A stretch of DNA of 64,000 nt from Myxococcales bacterium (GTDB taxonomy: Bacteria > Myxococcota_A > Polyangia > Haliangiales > Haliangiaceae), in NCBI GenBank assembly GCA_028287135.1, contig JAQBQE010000039.1, forward strand, positions 62,001 to 126,000. Reading direction: 5' to 3'. Below are positions 43,154 through 53,236 of this stretch, in pieces; the first letter of the stretch is position 1, and each line of letters starts with the position of its first letter. The notes beneath the pieces were generated by a model. The model was not told the origin of the DNA. It searched no databases and was given only the letters and a program-made list of their open reading frames with translations. The translations under genes were made by a program, and so were the position numbers.

Positions 43154-45160
43154 CTAGCGCCCGAGGCGCCGCGTCAGCCCGGCGAGAACCACGGCACACA
43201 TGCCGAGGGCGAGCACGCTCGCGAGTGCCAGCAGATCGGGCGAATCACTCGCGATCGTCGAGGCGCTCGCGAGCGCGCCGGCCAGCATGGATGTCGGCGC
43301 GTGCGGCACGAAGCGGCGCGCACGATCGATCTCGGGCTCGGGGCAGCTCTGGCCGAAGGTCACCGCGAACTCGACGCGGGCGCCGAGCATGACGTACCGG
43401 CGATAGAGGGCGTGAAAGCGCGCCCGGTCGTCGTGCTCCACGTAGCGGGCCGCGTGACACAGGGTCGCCGCGAAGGCCTGGCTCTGACGGGGGAGGAGGT
43501 TCGCGGCTCGCTCGGCGAGATCGGATGCGAGATAGCGGTAGTGGTAGCGACCGGCGAACCTCGGGGCACTCGCCGTCACGCGAGTGCGCTCGAGGTCCGA
43601 GATCCAGGACGGCCGTGGCTCCGTCGCAGGAAGCGGGTCGCCGTTGGCGTCGACCGCCTCGTCGGCGTCGAAGGAGCGCGGATCGAAGGCGGCCCCGTAG
43701 ATCGCCCAGTCGGGGCCGGACTCGGTTCCGAGGATCTCGAGGCCGTGCGCGCGCGCCAGCACGGAGGCATCGTAGAGTCCGCGAGCTCGGTCGATCGGGT
43801 CGCCATGCGCTCCACGTTCGAGAGCCGTCGCGAATGCGCCGGCCAGGTCGCGGATCCCCGGTGGGAAGTACGTTGGCGCCTCGGCGAACCGGCCCACGCG
43901 CATGAGCCGTCGCGCGAGGAGGTGTCGCAACGAGGACGCAGAGGCGGCCCAGCTGTCGTCATCGTCGCTGTCGATCGGGTCCGGAGGCAGACGATCGACG
44001 AATGCCCGCAGCTCGTCGATCGTGAGGATCCGCTCGGCCAGGTAGACCGCGTCGACCGGGTACTGCTCGCGGGCAGTCCACGCCCTCGTCATCGCATCGA
44101 GCGGGCGACCGGCGGCGATGGCGATGACCGCGAGCTCACCGTGGACGCGCGCCGTCGATCGCTGGATCTCGGTGGCTTCGTCCGCGCACGTCCGGCGCTC
44201 TGCCGTCATCGCCGATGAGACCTCCGCGAGCAGACGTTCGCCCGTCACAGCGTCGCCGTCGCGGAGAGCGAGCTTGGCGAGTACCCAGCGTGACAGGGTC
44301 GCCGTGTCGTCCCGCCGTGCGAGGTGGCGAGCGAGCTCCCATCGTCCCTCGCGATAGGCCGCGGCGGCAAGGCGATCGGCGCCGGCCAGGTGGGGCTGTG
44401 ATGCGAGCTTGCGCCAGAGGAGCTCGCGTTCGCCGTCTTCCAGCTCGTCCGCGCGCGTGAACAGGTAGACCGCGAGCAGCTGCTGTCCCACAGGATCGGC
44501 GAGAAGCGGGCCTGTGTGGGCGCCCCGCTTGGCCTGGACACGGGCGAGGAAGAGGAGCGAGGTCGCGCCGGTGGGATCGCCGTGGGACGCCTGCTCGGCA
44601 TAGAGGTGAACGGCCCCGACCACGTTGTCGGCGTCGAGCTGAATGCGCGCTTCCTGACCGAGGCTGGCTGCCGCCAGCCCGAGCTCGTCGACGAACCCCT
44701 CCTTCGTCAGCGCGCGGACCTGCTGATACGCGGCGATCGCCTCCGGGCCGTCGTGCTGAATTCGCCCGAGCATGTAGGCCGCCCAGGTCGAGCGGTGAGG
44801 CCGTAGCTGGGGTGGTAGCGCGAGGAGGATCGAGAACGTCCTCGCCGCATCGTCGAGGTCACCTCTCGTGAATTGCTTCGCGCCTTGCTCGTAGAGCAAC
44901 CGCTCGACCAGTCCGCCGTGGGTCCGTACACCCTTGGGCTCCGGCCCACTCACCACCACGAACGGCATGGCGGGTGCCGGCATCCGCTTCGTGACCTCGG
45001 TGAGGAAGGCCCCCTCATGCAGCTCGAACAGGGTGGACGTCCGATCCGCGAGCAGCTCGGGCGGGAAATCGGGACCGCACGCACGCGCCGGCTCGATGCG
45101 ACCGAGGAGGCTCACCGCGACGGCGATCGCCGTGATCAGATTCTGGATCTCAGTTCGCAT
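43154..45160 (-). CDS. Exported TPR-rich protein with C-terminal membrane anchor
   Basis: The 668-residue product starts with a signal peptide (LITAIAVAVSLLGRIEPARA) and CGPDFPPELLADRT, a start found in a class of exported TPR proteins. The middle consists of TPR-like helical pairs (AKQFTRGDLDDAARTFSILL, AYQQVRALTKEGFVDELG, ELARHLARRDDTATLSRWVL). It ends with a membrane helix (ALASVLALGMCAVVLAGL) and basic residues. It overlaps the stop of the DUF3142 lipoprotein gene by 11 bp and lies downstream of it, so the two are co-expressed. Such pairs also occur in other bacteria, in my recollection. The function is unknown. Confidence 0.75.
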   Translation of the reverse strand: MRTEIQNLITAIAVAVSLLGRIEPARACGPDFPPELLADRTSTLFELHEGAFLTEVTKRMPAPAMPFVVVSGPEPKGVRTHGGLVERLLYEQGAKQFTRGDLDDAARTFSILLALPPQLRPHRSTWAAYMLGRIQHDGPEAIAAYQQVRALTKEGFVDELGLAAASLGQEARIQLDADNVVGAVHLYAEQASHGDPTGATSLLFLARVQAKRGAHTGPLLADPVGQQLLAVYLFTRADELEDGERELLWRKLASQPHLAGADRLAAAAYREGRWELARHLARRDDTATLSRWVLAKLALRDGDAVTGERLLAEVSSAMTAERRTCADEATEIQRSTARVHGELAVIAIAAGRPLDAMTRAWTAREQYPVDAVYLAERILTIDELRAFVDRLPPDPIDSDDDDSWAASASSLRHLLARRLMRVGRFAEAPTYFPPGIRDLAGAFATALERGAHGDPIDRARGLYDASVLARAHGLEILGTESGPDWAIYGAAFDPRSFDADEAVDANGDPLPATEPRPSWISDLERTRVTASAPRFAGRYHYRYLASDLAERAANLLPRQSQAFAATLCHAARYVEHDDRARFHALYRRYVMLGARVEFAVTFGQSCPEPEIDRARRFVPHAPTSMLAGALASASTIASDSPDLLALASVLALGMCAVVLAGLTRRLGR

Positions 45161-46298
45161 CGACCACGATCCCCTGTCCGGTTGCCCAGCCGATCACCCG
45201 CTGGCTCCCTGCCGGTGCGATGCGGTCCGGAGGCATCCATTGCCTGGTATCCATCGCTCGGTAGCCGTCGACCAGATCCACGGCGGCCACGCTGCCCGAG
45301 AACCGCAGCGCCGGATAGCTGGCATCCAGACTTCCGCTGTTCGCGAGCACGACGTCGAACACACCGGCATGCTGCTCGACGAGACGGATCCGGAGCTCTG
45401 GCGCGAGTGGTAGACCCGCGATCACAGCGCGGAGGGTCGGGGTGCTCCAGGTGGCGCGATCGGAGTCGACGGGCAGCCGGAACCACACCACCCCCTGGAC
45501 GCCGGCGATCGGATCGCGCGCGAGCGTCTGCACGAAGCCCGCGACCTGGACCGGGTCGGCCGCAAGCGGCGCATTGCGGACGACGACCCGGTAGGTCGGA
45601 ACTGCGACGCGGAGGGGGCGATCGGGGACGGCGCGCGCGAACTCGGTCAACCAGCGCCGGGCCTGCTGCGGCTCGAACACGCTGGGCGCGCGGACGGCGT
45701 GGACCTGCACGACGATCTCGTCGACGGCCCCCGCGACGCGCGGAAGCGCCGGCGACCCTGCCCAGGTCGGCAACGCCGTGATCGACCAGCGCAGCGGCGC
45801 CGGGACCCGGGCGCTGTTCAGCCAGGCCGCGTACTCCGGGAGCGCCGCCGTCGCGCAATCGTGGTCGATCTCGACACCGACGACGTGGACACCGGCGTTC
45901 CGCCACACGTCGAGCCGCGCGAGCACGGGCGCCAGCGACAATCCGGCGATCGGGCGAGAGCCAGCGATGCGAACGACCGCGGTCACCGGCCGGTGGGTCG
46001 CGACGAGCGCCTCGATCCCGGCATCACCCGCCTCGGCGACCTCAGGCCACGACAGCTTGCCGTCGTCGACTTCGAGCACGAGGACGCGCAACCCGCTCAG
46101 CTCGGGCGGCGCAGCAGCCACCGCCTCGCGCACCGCACCCGTCCAGGCGCGCTGCCAGACGTACGCTTCGTGGGTCAGCACCACCGGGCTCGGGTTGTCC
46201 CGAGGTTCGCGGCACCCGGCCACGAGCAGGCCGGCGACGACCGCTGCCAGCGCGGGTCCACCATGCATCCTGGCACGCAACGCACGGACGCCCGACAT
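45150..46298 (-). CDS. DUF3142-type lipoprotein
   Basis: The product from ATG 46298 has 382 residues with signal ARMHGGPALAAVVAGLLVAGC. The mature protein has a glycosidase-like alpha/beta character: LTHEAYVWQRAWTGAVREAV, LRVLVLEVDDGKLSWPEVA, VHVVGVEIDHDCATAALPEY, VDEIVVQVHAVRAPSVFEPQ. These agree with DUF3142, whose members look like TIM-barrel proteins. It precedes and overlaps the TPR gene. Upstream starts at 46334 and 46301 lie inside a kinase gene remnant, which is why the later ATG was chosen. Confidence 0.78.
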   Translation of the reverse strand: MSGVRALRARMHGGPALAAVVAGLLVAGCREPRDNPSPVVLTHEAYVWQRAWTGAVREAVAAAPPELSGLRVLVLEVDDGKLSWPEVAEAGDAGIEALVATHRPVTAVVRIAGSRPIAGLSLAPVLARLDVWRNAGVHVVGVEIDHDCATAALPEYAAWLNSARVPAPLRWSITALPTWAGSPALPRVAGAVDEIVVQVHAVRAPSVFEPQQARRWLTEFARAVPDRPLRVAVPTYRVVVRNAPLAADPVQVAGFVQTLARDPIAGVQGVVWFRLPVDSDRATWSTPTLRAVIAGLPLAPELRIRLVEQHAGVFDVVLANSGSLDASYPALRFSGSVAAVDLVDGYRAMDTRQWMPPDRIAPAGSQRVIGWATGQGIVVDAN

Positions 46299-46316
46299 CA
46301 TTCCACGGGATTCAAT

Positions 46317-46448
46317 CACGCCTTGCGACGACATCGAACCAGAATGCCGTGATCCCGTTCGCGCAGTCGACGCCCCACGGTGCCTCCGTGCGCGAGGGCG
46401 AGAGCGCCGGACCGTGGTTGGCGACGATCACGCGGACCGCCGCGGCTC
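46317..46448 (-). pseudogene. Remnant of a histidine kinase ATPase domain
   Basis: The minus strand reads GAAAVRVIVANHGPALS and, after a frameshift, GVDCANGITAFWFDVVA. The truncated kinase at 54348 reads GAAAVRVIVANHGPALS and GVDCADGITAFWFDLAA. At DNA level the two agree closely, including TTGGCGACGATCACGCGGAC. The remnant lacks about 94 bp that in the other copy lie between two GGCGACCGAG repeats (54429 and 54519), removing the Gly-rich lid, and has one extra base. It is a decayed duplicate. Confidence 0.8.
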
Positions 46449-46471
46449 CGGGGCGCACCCGTGCGGCGACA

Positions 46472-49400
46472 TCATTGCGTCCCCGCCCCCCGTCCACGCG
46501 CGAACCGCAGGTACAGCGCGGGGAGAAGGAACAAGTTGAGCAGCGTCGAGGTGACGAGGCCTCCGAGGATCACGACCGCGAGCGGGTGCTCGATCTCGTG
46601 CCCCGGCTGGTTGCCGCTGATCACGAGCGGGACAAGGGCGAGCGACGTCGCGAGGGCCGTCATCAGGATCGGCGAGAGCCGCTCCTCGGAGCCGCGCAAC
46701 ACGAGGTCGCGAGAGAGCGGCATCCGTTCATGCTGCTCCAGATGCCCGTAGTGGCTGACGAGCATGATGCCATTGCGCGCTGCAATGCCGAGCACGGTCA
46801 CGAATCCGACGAGCGAACCGAGCGAGAGGTTGCCACCTGCCAGCACGGCCGCGCCGACGCCGCCGACGAGCGCAAACGGCAGCGTGACGAGCACGAGCGC
46901 GGTGAGCCGCACCGACCGGAAGTCCTGATAAAGCACGAGCACGATCCCGAAGAAGGCGAACACACCGAGCCACACGAGCCGGCTGCGCGCTTCCTGTCGC
47001 GCCGTGAACTCGCCGAGGAGCTGCGGGTGATAGCCGGTGGGAGATGGGAGCGCCCGAACCTTCGCCTCGATCTCTCTCGCGACCGTGCCGAGATCACGAC
47101 CCGCGACGTCGCAGGTCACGTCGATCCTGCGCGATCCGGCTTCGCGCTGCACGACGTTCGGTGACGACGTGAGGTCGACATGGGCGAGCTGCGAGAGCGG
47201 CACGATCGTGCCGCCCGGGGTCTCGATCGGAAGCCGGCGGATCGCCTCGATGTCGTTGCGGATGAGCTCGATCCCTCGCACGACGATCGGAACGATCGCC
47301 CCTTTGTCGTGAATCTCGCCGACGCGCATGCCCTGGACGAGGGTCGTCGCGATCCTCCGGACCTCGCCGGGCCCGATGCCGAGCTCGCGGATCACCTCCG
47401 CGCGCGGCCGCACCTCGAGCTGGGGCACCTCGACCTGAGGCTCGACCTTGAGGTTGGCGACGCCGGGAACCTTGCCGAGCTCCGCGGCGATCGTTGTCGC
47501 GCGCTCGCGGAGCCCTTCCAGGGTCGGACCGTAGATCCGGACGACGACGGTGGCGCTCGCACCGGTCAGCACCTCCTTGATTCGCTCGCGCAGGTACGTG
47601 AGCACGTCTCGGTACAGACCTGGATAGTTGCGGATGGCCTCCTCGACCTTGGCCACCGTCGCATCGTACGGCGCCTTCGGATCGACGCTGATCCACAGCT
47701 CCGTGAAGTTGATGCCGACCACCTCGTCCGCGAGCTCGGCACGGCCGATGTGCGCGCCGAAGCTCCGCACGCCTGGAATCGCCATCAGGTCCTTGCTCGC
47801 GAGCGTCGTGATGCGTTCCATCTCGGGCAGCGACGTCCCCGGCTTGCCGACGAAATGCATCAAGAAGTCATTCTCCTTGAAGCTCGGCAGGAACTCCTGC
47901 CCGAGCGTGCGCGCGACACCCGCTGTCAGCGTGAGCAGTGCGACGACGATGATCGCCGCGAGACGCCAGCGCTCGACCATCGCCGGCATCACGCGACGGT
48001 AACCGCGCTTGAGAAGGCGGACGAGCGGCGGATCGTATTCTGCGAGCTTCGCGCGTGGGAGCAGCAACAACGACAAGGCCGGTGTCACGACCAGGGCGAC
48101 GACCATCGACGACAGCACGGCGAGTCCGTACGACGCGGCGAGCGGACGGAAGAACGAACCGGCGAGGCCCGGGATGAAGTAGACCGGCAAGAACACGAGC
48201 AGCACGATCATCGTCGCGTAGACGATCGCGCTGCGGACCTCAAGCGAGGCTTCGAGGACGATCGCCAGCGGCGAGCGTGAATCGCCCGTCGCGCGGGCCT
48301 CGCGCAACCGGCGCACGATGTTCTCGACGTCGATGATCGCGTCATCGACGACCTCGCCGAGTGCGATCACCAGCCCCGCGAGCACCATCGTGTTGACCGA
48401 GCTTCCTCGCCATTTCAGCACGACGACCGCGGCGAGCAGCGAGAGCGGGATCGCGATGACGCTGATCAACGCAGTCTGCCAGCTCCACAGAAAGCCGATC
48501 AGGATCACGATGACGAGGATGCAGCCCACGATCGTCGCGCGCGCGAGATTGTCGATCGATGTCTCGATGAACGTTGCGGGACGAAAGATCCCCGCATCGA
48601 CGGTGACGTCACGCATCGCGGGTGCGAGCTCGACCAGCGCACGATCGAGGCCGCGCGTGACGTCGAGCGTATTGGCCGTCGGTTGCTTCTCGACGATCAG
48701 CAGGAGCCCGGGCCCGCCGTTGATCACGGCCTCCCCGATCGCCGGCGGCGAGCCCTCAACGACGTCGGCGACCTCGGAGACTCGCACGCTGCGCCCGTTC
48801 GCCTGTGCGAGCACGACGTCGCCCAGGTCCGCGATCGAGCGGATCGTGGGGCGATGCGTAACGGCGACGCGCTGGTTCGGTGTATCGACGAACCCACCGA
48901 CCCCGATCGACGCAGCATCGCCGACGGCGGTCATCACCTGAGCGAGGGTGACGTGGTTCGCCGCGAGACGATCCGGCGCGACGAGGATCTGCAGCTGGCG
49001 CGGCTTCTCGCCCCAGATCGCGACGTTCGCGATCCCCGGCACGGACATCAGGCGCGGGCGAAGCACCCAGCGGGCGAGCGTCGACAGCTCGATCGGTGAG
49101 AGCTGCTTCGAGGTCAGGCCGATCTTGAGCACGCGACTCGTCGACGAGACCGGCGGCACGATCGTCGGCGCCGCGACGACGTTCGGCAGATCGTGCGTGG
49201 CGACTTGCAGCCGCTCCGCGACGAGCTGACGCGCGCGCATGAGGTCGGTGTTCTCCTCGAAGATCAACACGACCGAGGACAGGCCGGGCACCGACTTCGA
49301 ACGCAACGTCGCGAGGCCGGTCGTCCCCGCGAGCGCCGTCTCGATCGGTGCGGTCACGAGCTGTTCGACCTCGACGCTCGTCAGACCCGGCGCCTCGGTC

Positions 49401-49549
49401 TGGATCTCGACGAGGGGCGGGGCAAACTCCGGGAACACGTCGATCGGCGTCTTCGCAGCCTCACGACTGCCGACCACGAGGAACACGATCGCCAGCCCGA
49501 CCACGGCGACCCGCAGCTTCAGGCTCTCGCCAACAATCCAGCGGATCAT
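46472..49549 (-). CDS. czcA: RND heavy-metal efflux pump, CzcA/CusA family
   Basis: The 1025-residue inner-membrane transporter expels metal cations by proton antiport. The start ([20 protein letters not shown]) and [20 protein letters not shown] are typical of heavy-metal RND pumps. Two halves each carry a large periplasmic domain and about six helices. In helix 4, [16 protein letters not shown] keeps the Asp and Glu of the relay but has Ala where CzcA has the first Asp, as in CusA-type pumps. Substrate could be monovalent copper/silver or divalent metals. It overlaps the adaptor gene by 4 bp in an efflux operon. Confidence 0.93.
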   Translation of the reverse strand: MIRWIVGESLKLRVAVVGLAIVFLVVGSREAAKTPIDVFPEFAPPLVEIQTEAPGLTSVEVEQLVTAPIETALAGTTGLATLRSKSVPGLSSVVLIFEENTDLMRARQLVAERLQVATHDLPNVVAAPTIVPPVSSTSRVLKIGLTSKQLSPIELSTLARWVLRPRLMSVPGIANVAIWGEKPRQLQILVAPDRLAANHVTLAQVMTAVGDAASIGVGGFVDTPNQRVAVTHRPTIRSIADLGDVVLAQANGRSVRVSEVADVVEGSPPAIGEAVINGGPGLLLIVEKQPTANTLDVTRGLDRALVELAPAMRDVTVDAGIFRPATFIETSIDNLARATIVGCILVIVILIGFLWSWQTALISVIAIPLSLLAAVVVLKWRGSSVNTMVLAGLVIALGEVVDDAIIDVENIVRRLREARATGDSRSPLAIVLEASLEVRSAIVYATMIVLLVFLPVYFIPGLAGSFFRPLAASYGLAVLSSMVVALVVTPALSLLLLPRAKLAEYDPPLVRLLKRGYRRVMPAMVERWRLAAIIVVALLTLTAGVARTLGQEFLPSFKENDFLMHFVGKPGTSLPEMERITTLASKDLMAIPGVRSFGAHIGRAELADEVVGINFTELWISVDPKAPYDATVAKVEEAIRNYPGLYRDVLTYLRERIKEVLTGASATVVVRIYGPTLEGLRERATTIAAELGKVPGVANLKVEPQVEVPQLEVRPRAEVIRELGIGPGEVRRIATTLVQGMRVGEIHDKGAIVPIVVRGIELIRNDIEAIRRLPIETPGGTIVPLSQLAHVDLTSSPNVVQREAGSRRIDVTCDVAGRDLGTVAREIEAKVRALPSPTGYHPQLLGEFTARQEARSRLVWLGVFAFFGIVLVLYQDFRSVRLTALVLVTLPFALVGGVGAAVLAGGNLSLGSLVGFVTVLGIAARNGIMLVSHYGHLEQHERMPLSRDLVLRGSEERLSPILMTALATSLALVPLVISGNQPGHEIEHPLAVVILGGLVTSTLLNLFLLPALYLRFARGRGAGTQ

Positions 49550-50697
49550 CTGGACCCGAACTCCGCGCCGTAGAGCTCCGATGCACCCGTGGTCACGACC
49601 ACAGCTCCGGGTTCCGGCCCGCGGTCCAGGATCGCCAGGCCTCCGATCACGTCCCGGATCTCGACCCGCCGCCGCGTGAACAGGTGCGGCGTGCTGGTCG
49701 TGTAGACCCAGGCGCCACCGTGGACGTCGTAGAGCACACTCGCGACCGGCACGACGAGTCCCGTCGTGACACCCGCCATCGGTAGCGTCGCGAGTACGCG
49801 CTGTCCCGGGAGGAACCTGGCGTCCGCATTCTCGACCGCGTAGACGAGCTCCACGCTCACCGACGTCGGATCGGCGAGTGCCGGAGCCTCGACCGGCGTG
49901 ATCCCGCGGACATCGTGACTACCAAGCCGCAGCACGCTCCCCGGCTCCTTGCGCGCGATCGTGTCGAGGTCTCCCGCGTACACGGCGACGCGCACCCACG
50001 CGCGATCGACACGCGCGATCTCGACGAGCGGCGTGCCTGCGGCGACGACCTGACCTGGTGACGCGGTCAGCCGCAAGACGGTGCCGGCGTCGGGCGCGCG
50101 CAGTGGCAGCGAAACATCCGACGCGAACGGATTCTGCCGGATTCGCGCGAAGCGAGCTTCGGCCGCGACGAGATCTGCGTTCACGACGGCGAGCTCCGTG
50201 GCGGCTTCCTCGGCGGCGCGCTGACTGGTCGCGCCGTCCTTGGCGAGGGTGGCGAGTCGTTCGGCTCGGATGCGCGCCGCTTCGACCCGCGACTTCGCCA
50301 CCGAGACATCGCGTTCGCCCCGCGCGAGCACGTCGGCTTCGGCGGCGACGAGCGGCTTGAGCCGCAACAGGACCTCGCCGCGCTCGACCTTCTTTCCAGG
50401 GACCAGAGAGCTCGATGCGACGAGCAAGCCCGCGACGGGAGCCGAGATCGACGTACCACTTCCCGGCACGGCCTCGATCCGCGCCGGATACGTTCGGGTT
50501 CGCGGCACCTCCTTGCGCTCGACCTTCGCGGTCCGGACCCCGAGCCGGCGCTCGGCATCCTCGGTGAGCGCGACCGTCGTCAGCTCGCTCTCCTTCACCG
50601 GCGAGGAGACCTTCGCGGGCGCGGCGGGGGGAGCCGTTTGGTCGGGGGAACTGCACCCGAGCGTCAACCCGAGCACCAGCAGCAGCTTACGTTGCAT
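49546..50697 (-). CDS. czcB: RND periplasmic adaptor lipoprotein, CzcB type
   Basis: The 383-residue adaptor links the RND pump to its outer-membrane channel. It has a lipoprotein signal (LGLTLGC), barrel-sandwich motifs ([20 protein letters not shown] and [20 protein letters not shown]), a helical hairpin with Ala/Glu/Arg ([20 protein letters not shown]), and a C-terminal domain with [23 protein letters not shown] 50697 is chosen because it gives the signal peptide; the reading frame upstream is the shadow of the TolC-type gene. It overlaps that gene by 11 bp and the pump gene by 4 bp. Confidence 0.92.
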   Translation of the reverse strand: MQRKLLLVLGLTLGCSSPDQTAPPAAPAKVSSPVKESELTTVALTEDAERRLGVRTAKVERKEVPRTRTYPARIEAVPGSGTSISAPVAGLLVASSSLVPGKKVERGEVLLRLKPLVAAEADVLARGERDVSVAKSRVEAARIRAERLATLAKDGATSQRAAEEAATELAVVNADLVAAEARFARIRQNPFASDVSLPLRAPDAGTVLRLTASPGQVVAAGTPLVEIARVDRAWVRVAVYAGDLDTIARKEPGSVLRLGSHDVRGITPVEAPALADPTSVSVELVYAVENADARFLPGQRVLATLPMAGVTTGLVVPVASVLYDVHGGAWVYTTSTPHLFTRRRVEIRDVIGGLAILDRGPEPGAVVVTTGASELYGAEFGSR

Positions 50698-51997
50698 GAC
50701 TTCTTCCTCCGGTTGCACGCACGAGCTCCGCATGCGCGCGTCGGAGCTCCGCTTCGAGCTCGGCCACGCGGCGCTTCGCGTCGACGAGCGCACGTGTCGC
50801 TTCGAGCACGACGAGGTGGGACTCCTCTCCGCTCTCGAATCCTTGCAACGCGAGGCGCCGGGCTTCCGCGCGTGCGGGCAGCACATCGGCGGTCCACTGC
50901 ACGAGCGCGGCATTCGCACGAACGAGTCGCGCGTGCGCGTCGGCGACTTCCTGGACGATCTGCCGGCGCAGACCGACGTAGGCCCAGCTTGCTTGTTCGA
51001 GCTCCGCGCGTGCACGCATCCGCCCGGCCTGGCGCTGATCGAAGATCGGCAGCGGCAGCTCGAGGCCGGGCCCGGTCTCGCGGCCTGGGCCATTCATGTC
51101 GAAGATCCCGACGAGCTCGATGATCCGCCGACGTTCGAGCCCGGCCCGCTCGCCTGCCGCCTCCACCGCCAGCTTTGCCGCATGCAGGTCCGGGCGCGCC
51201 TCGAACGCGATGGCAGTCCATCCCGCGACATCGCCGCGCATGGGCGGCAGCTGCCATGGTTCGAGCTTCAGCGCGAAGCCCGGTGGTGCACCGAGCAACA
51301 CACGAAGCACGCTCCCGGCGAGCTCGCCGTCGGTCACCGCCTGCTCGGCCAGCACGTGCGCGGACCGCGCGTCGGCGCGCGCGGACTCGACCTCGCGTCG
51401 GCTCGCGTCGCCTTCCCGCAGCCGCGCCTCGGCGAGCTTCAGGAGGCCGCTCCAGATCGTGGCGGCCTCGCGCGCCGTGGCGAGGAGCTGTTCGGCGAGC
51501 AGCACGCTCGCGTAGGCGAGCTGGACATCGCGAGCGACGTCGAGGCTACGCTGGACCAGCGTCTCGGCGACGCGGGAGGCATCCTTGCTGGCGGCGGCGA
51601 CGCGCCGTGGCCGCTGCCAGATCGCCCCGAGCGCTTGCCTTGCAGTGAGCTCGAGCTGCTTGGCGCCCAGCGGGAACAGCAGCGTCACGACGGGATTCGG
51701 CAACACCCCTGCCTCGGCGAGATCCGCGCGCGCCATCCCGAGCTGTGCAAGCTCTCGCTGGAACGCGGCGTTATTCCAGATCGCTATCGCGATCGCCTCG
51801 TCGATCGTCAGCGAGTCGTCGCTTCGAAGCCCCGGAGGCAGCGCGAATTCGCGATCGCGCTGCGTTCTCAGCCCCGCGCCCGTGCGACCGGCGACCTCGT
51901 CGGAGATCCACGTACGCGACTTCGGGAGTTCGGGAACGCAGGCCACGACCGCGATCAGCGCGATCGCAGCGGGCACCCCAGTGCGATGTCCTCGCAT
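50687..51997 (-). CDS. czcC: Outer-membrane efflux lipoprotein, CzcC type
   Basis: The 436-residue product completes the efflux tripartite complex. The lipoprotein signal (ALIAVVAC) precedes the TolC-family helical duplication: LTIDEAIAIAIWNNAAFQRE, ADLAEAGVLPNPVVTLLFPL, ARLREGDASRREVESARADA, LELPLPIFDQRQAGRMRARA and VVLEATRALVDAKRRVAELE. CzcC-type proteins are shorter than TolC and often lipidated, as here. The PepSY-like gene starts 8 bp from its start codon, upstream. Confidence 0.92.
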   Translation of the reverse strand: MRGHRTGVPAAIALIAVVACVPELPKSRTWISDEVAGRTGAGLRTQRDREFALPPGLRSDDSLTIDEAIAIAIWNNAAFQRELAQLGMARADLAEAGVLPNPVVTLLFPLGAKQLELTARQALGAIWQRPRRVAAASKDASRVAETLVQRSLDVARDVQLAYASVLLAEQLLATAREAATIWSGLLKLAEARLREGDASRREVESARADARSAHVLAEQAVTDGELAGSVLRVLLGAPPGFALKLEPWQLPPMRGDVAGWTAIAFEARPDLHAAKLAVEAAGERAGLERRRIIELVGIFDMNGPGRETGPGLELPLPIFDQRQAGRMRARAELEQASWAYVGLRRQIVQEVADAHARLVRANAALVQWTADVLPARAEARRLALQGFESGEESHLVVLEATRALVDAKRRVAELEAELRRAHAELVRATGGRSHAT

Positions 51998-52004
51998 GCG
52001 GAGC

Positions 52005-52445
52005 TCACTCCTCTTCGACGAACGTACCGTCGGCCTTGAACGTGGCCTCCTTCACCGTCTTCTCCACCTTGAACGCGACCTCGAAGCTGACGCTCTTGTC
52101 GGCCTTGGTCTGCTTCTCGGCCTTGAGCATCGTCGCCTTGGGATACCGAGCGGCGAAGGCCTTGGTGACCGCGCCCGGTACCGCCGCGACAGGCACGACC
52201 TCCTCGATCTGCTGGATCTCGCCCTTCGCCGAGACGTCGAGCTCGATGATCGACTTGTCCTTCTTCTGGAGCTTGACCTCGAAGATCGAGTCCTCGGCGG
52301 TGCACTTCGTCAGGGTCGCGTCTGGGAAGGCCTTCTTGGCCGCGTCCGTGACCACCGCGGGACACGCCGTGTCGGCTCCCGCGATGGCCGGGAGCGAGGC
52401 GACCGAGACGGTGAACAGGAGTACGAGCGTTCGATGTTTGGTCAT
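52005..52445 (-). CDS. Exported PepSY-like protein
   Basis: The 146-residue product has a signal peptide (VLLFTVSVASLPAIAGA) and two PepSY-like repeats (VVTDAAKKAFPDATLTKCTA with FEVKLQKKDKSIIELDVSAK, and AVTKAFAARYPKATMLKAEK with SFEVAFKVEKTVKEATFKAD). Such small proteins often accompany metal efflux operons and two-component systems and may bind metals or modulate the sensor. It is first in the efflux operon and is divergent from the response regulator over 125 bp, which should contain the promoter and the regulator's binding site. Confidence 0.85.
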   Translation of the reverse strand: MTKHRTLVLLFTVSVASLPAIAGADTACPAVVTDAAKKAFPDATLTKCTAEDSIFEVKLQKKDKSIIELDVSAKGEIQQIEEVVPVAAVPGAVTKAFAARYPKATMLKAEKQTKADKSVSFEVAFKVEKTVKEATFKADGTFVEEE

Positions 52446-52570
52446 GGCGTTCCCGACACGCTAACGCCCGGACATCGCTCTGCGGATGAAGTCTTCATGA
52501 AGATGCCGATGCCGCGAGCCACGACCCGCACGTACTGGCAGACTCTCGGGATGCGCGGGCACGGGCTCCG

Positions 52571-53236
52571 GTGATCGTCCTCGTCGTCGAGGATGAGGTC
52601 CGACTCGCGACGAGCCTCGTCAAGGGATTGAACGAGGACGGCTTCACGGCGGTGGCCGTGGGCACCGGAGAACAGGCGCTCGCACGCGCATCCGCCGGTG
52701 GACTGCGGGCGATCGTCCTCGACCTCGGACTCCCCGACGGCGACGGCCAGACGGTCATCGCGGAGATCCGGCGGTCGAGTGACGTTCCGATCTTGGTCCT
52801 CACCGCGCGCGACGCGATCGACCAGCGGGTCCGCGCGCTCGACAGCGGCGCCGACGACTATCTCGTGAAGCCGTTCGCGTTCGAGGAGCTCCTGGCGAGG
52901 TTGCGCGCGACCCTGCGCAGGGCCGAGCCGACCACACCTCGACGACTTCGCGTCGGCGACCTCGAGCTCGTGACCGGAGAGCCGCTCGTCAAGGTGGGGG
53001 CACGCTCGGTCATGCTGTCGCCACGCGAGCGAGCACTGGTCGAGCTCCTCGTGGGGCGACTCGGCGAGGTCGTGTCGCGACGCGAGATCCTGCGCGACGC
53101 GTTCGGATACGACTTCGATCCAGGCACCAACCTCGTCGAGGTGCACGTGGCGCACGTCCGGCGCAAGCTGGCGGGCGCGCGCCTGCAGATCGAGACGTTA
53201 CGCGGCTACGGCTACCGCGCGCGCGAGGTGACGTGA
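52571..53236 (+). CDS. OmpR-family response regulator
   Basis: The 221-residue regulator from GTG 52571 has a receiver domain (VVEDEVRLATSLVKGL, acceptor in VLDLGLPDGDG, Thr in LVLTARD, Lys in YLVKPF) and a winged-helix DNA-binding domain (LSPRERALVELLVGRLGEVV, VEVHVAHVRRKLAGARLQIE, TLRGYGYRA). It overlaps the sensor gene by 4 bp. Being divergent from the PepSY/CzcCBA operon, it likely activates that operon in response to metal. Confidence 0.93.
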   Translation: MIVLVVEDEVRLATSLVKGLNEDGFTAVAVGTGEQALARASAGGLRAIVLDLGLPDGDGQTVIAEIRRSSDVPILVLTARDAIDQRVRALDSGADDYLVKPFAFEELLARLRATLRRAEPTTPRRLRVGDLELVTGEPLVKVGARSVMLSPRERALVELLVGRLGEVVSRREILRDAFGYDFDPGTNLVEVHVAHVRRKLAGARLQIETLRGYGYRAREVT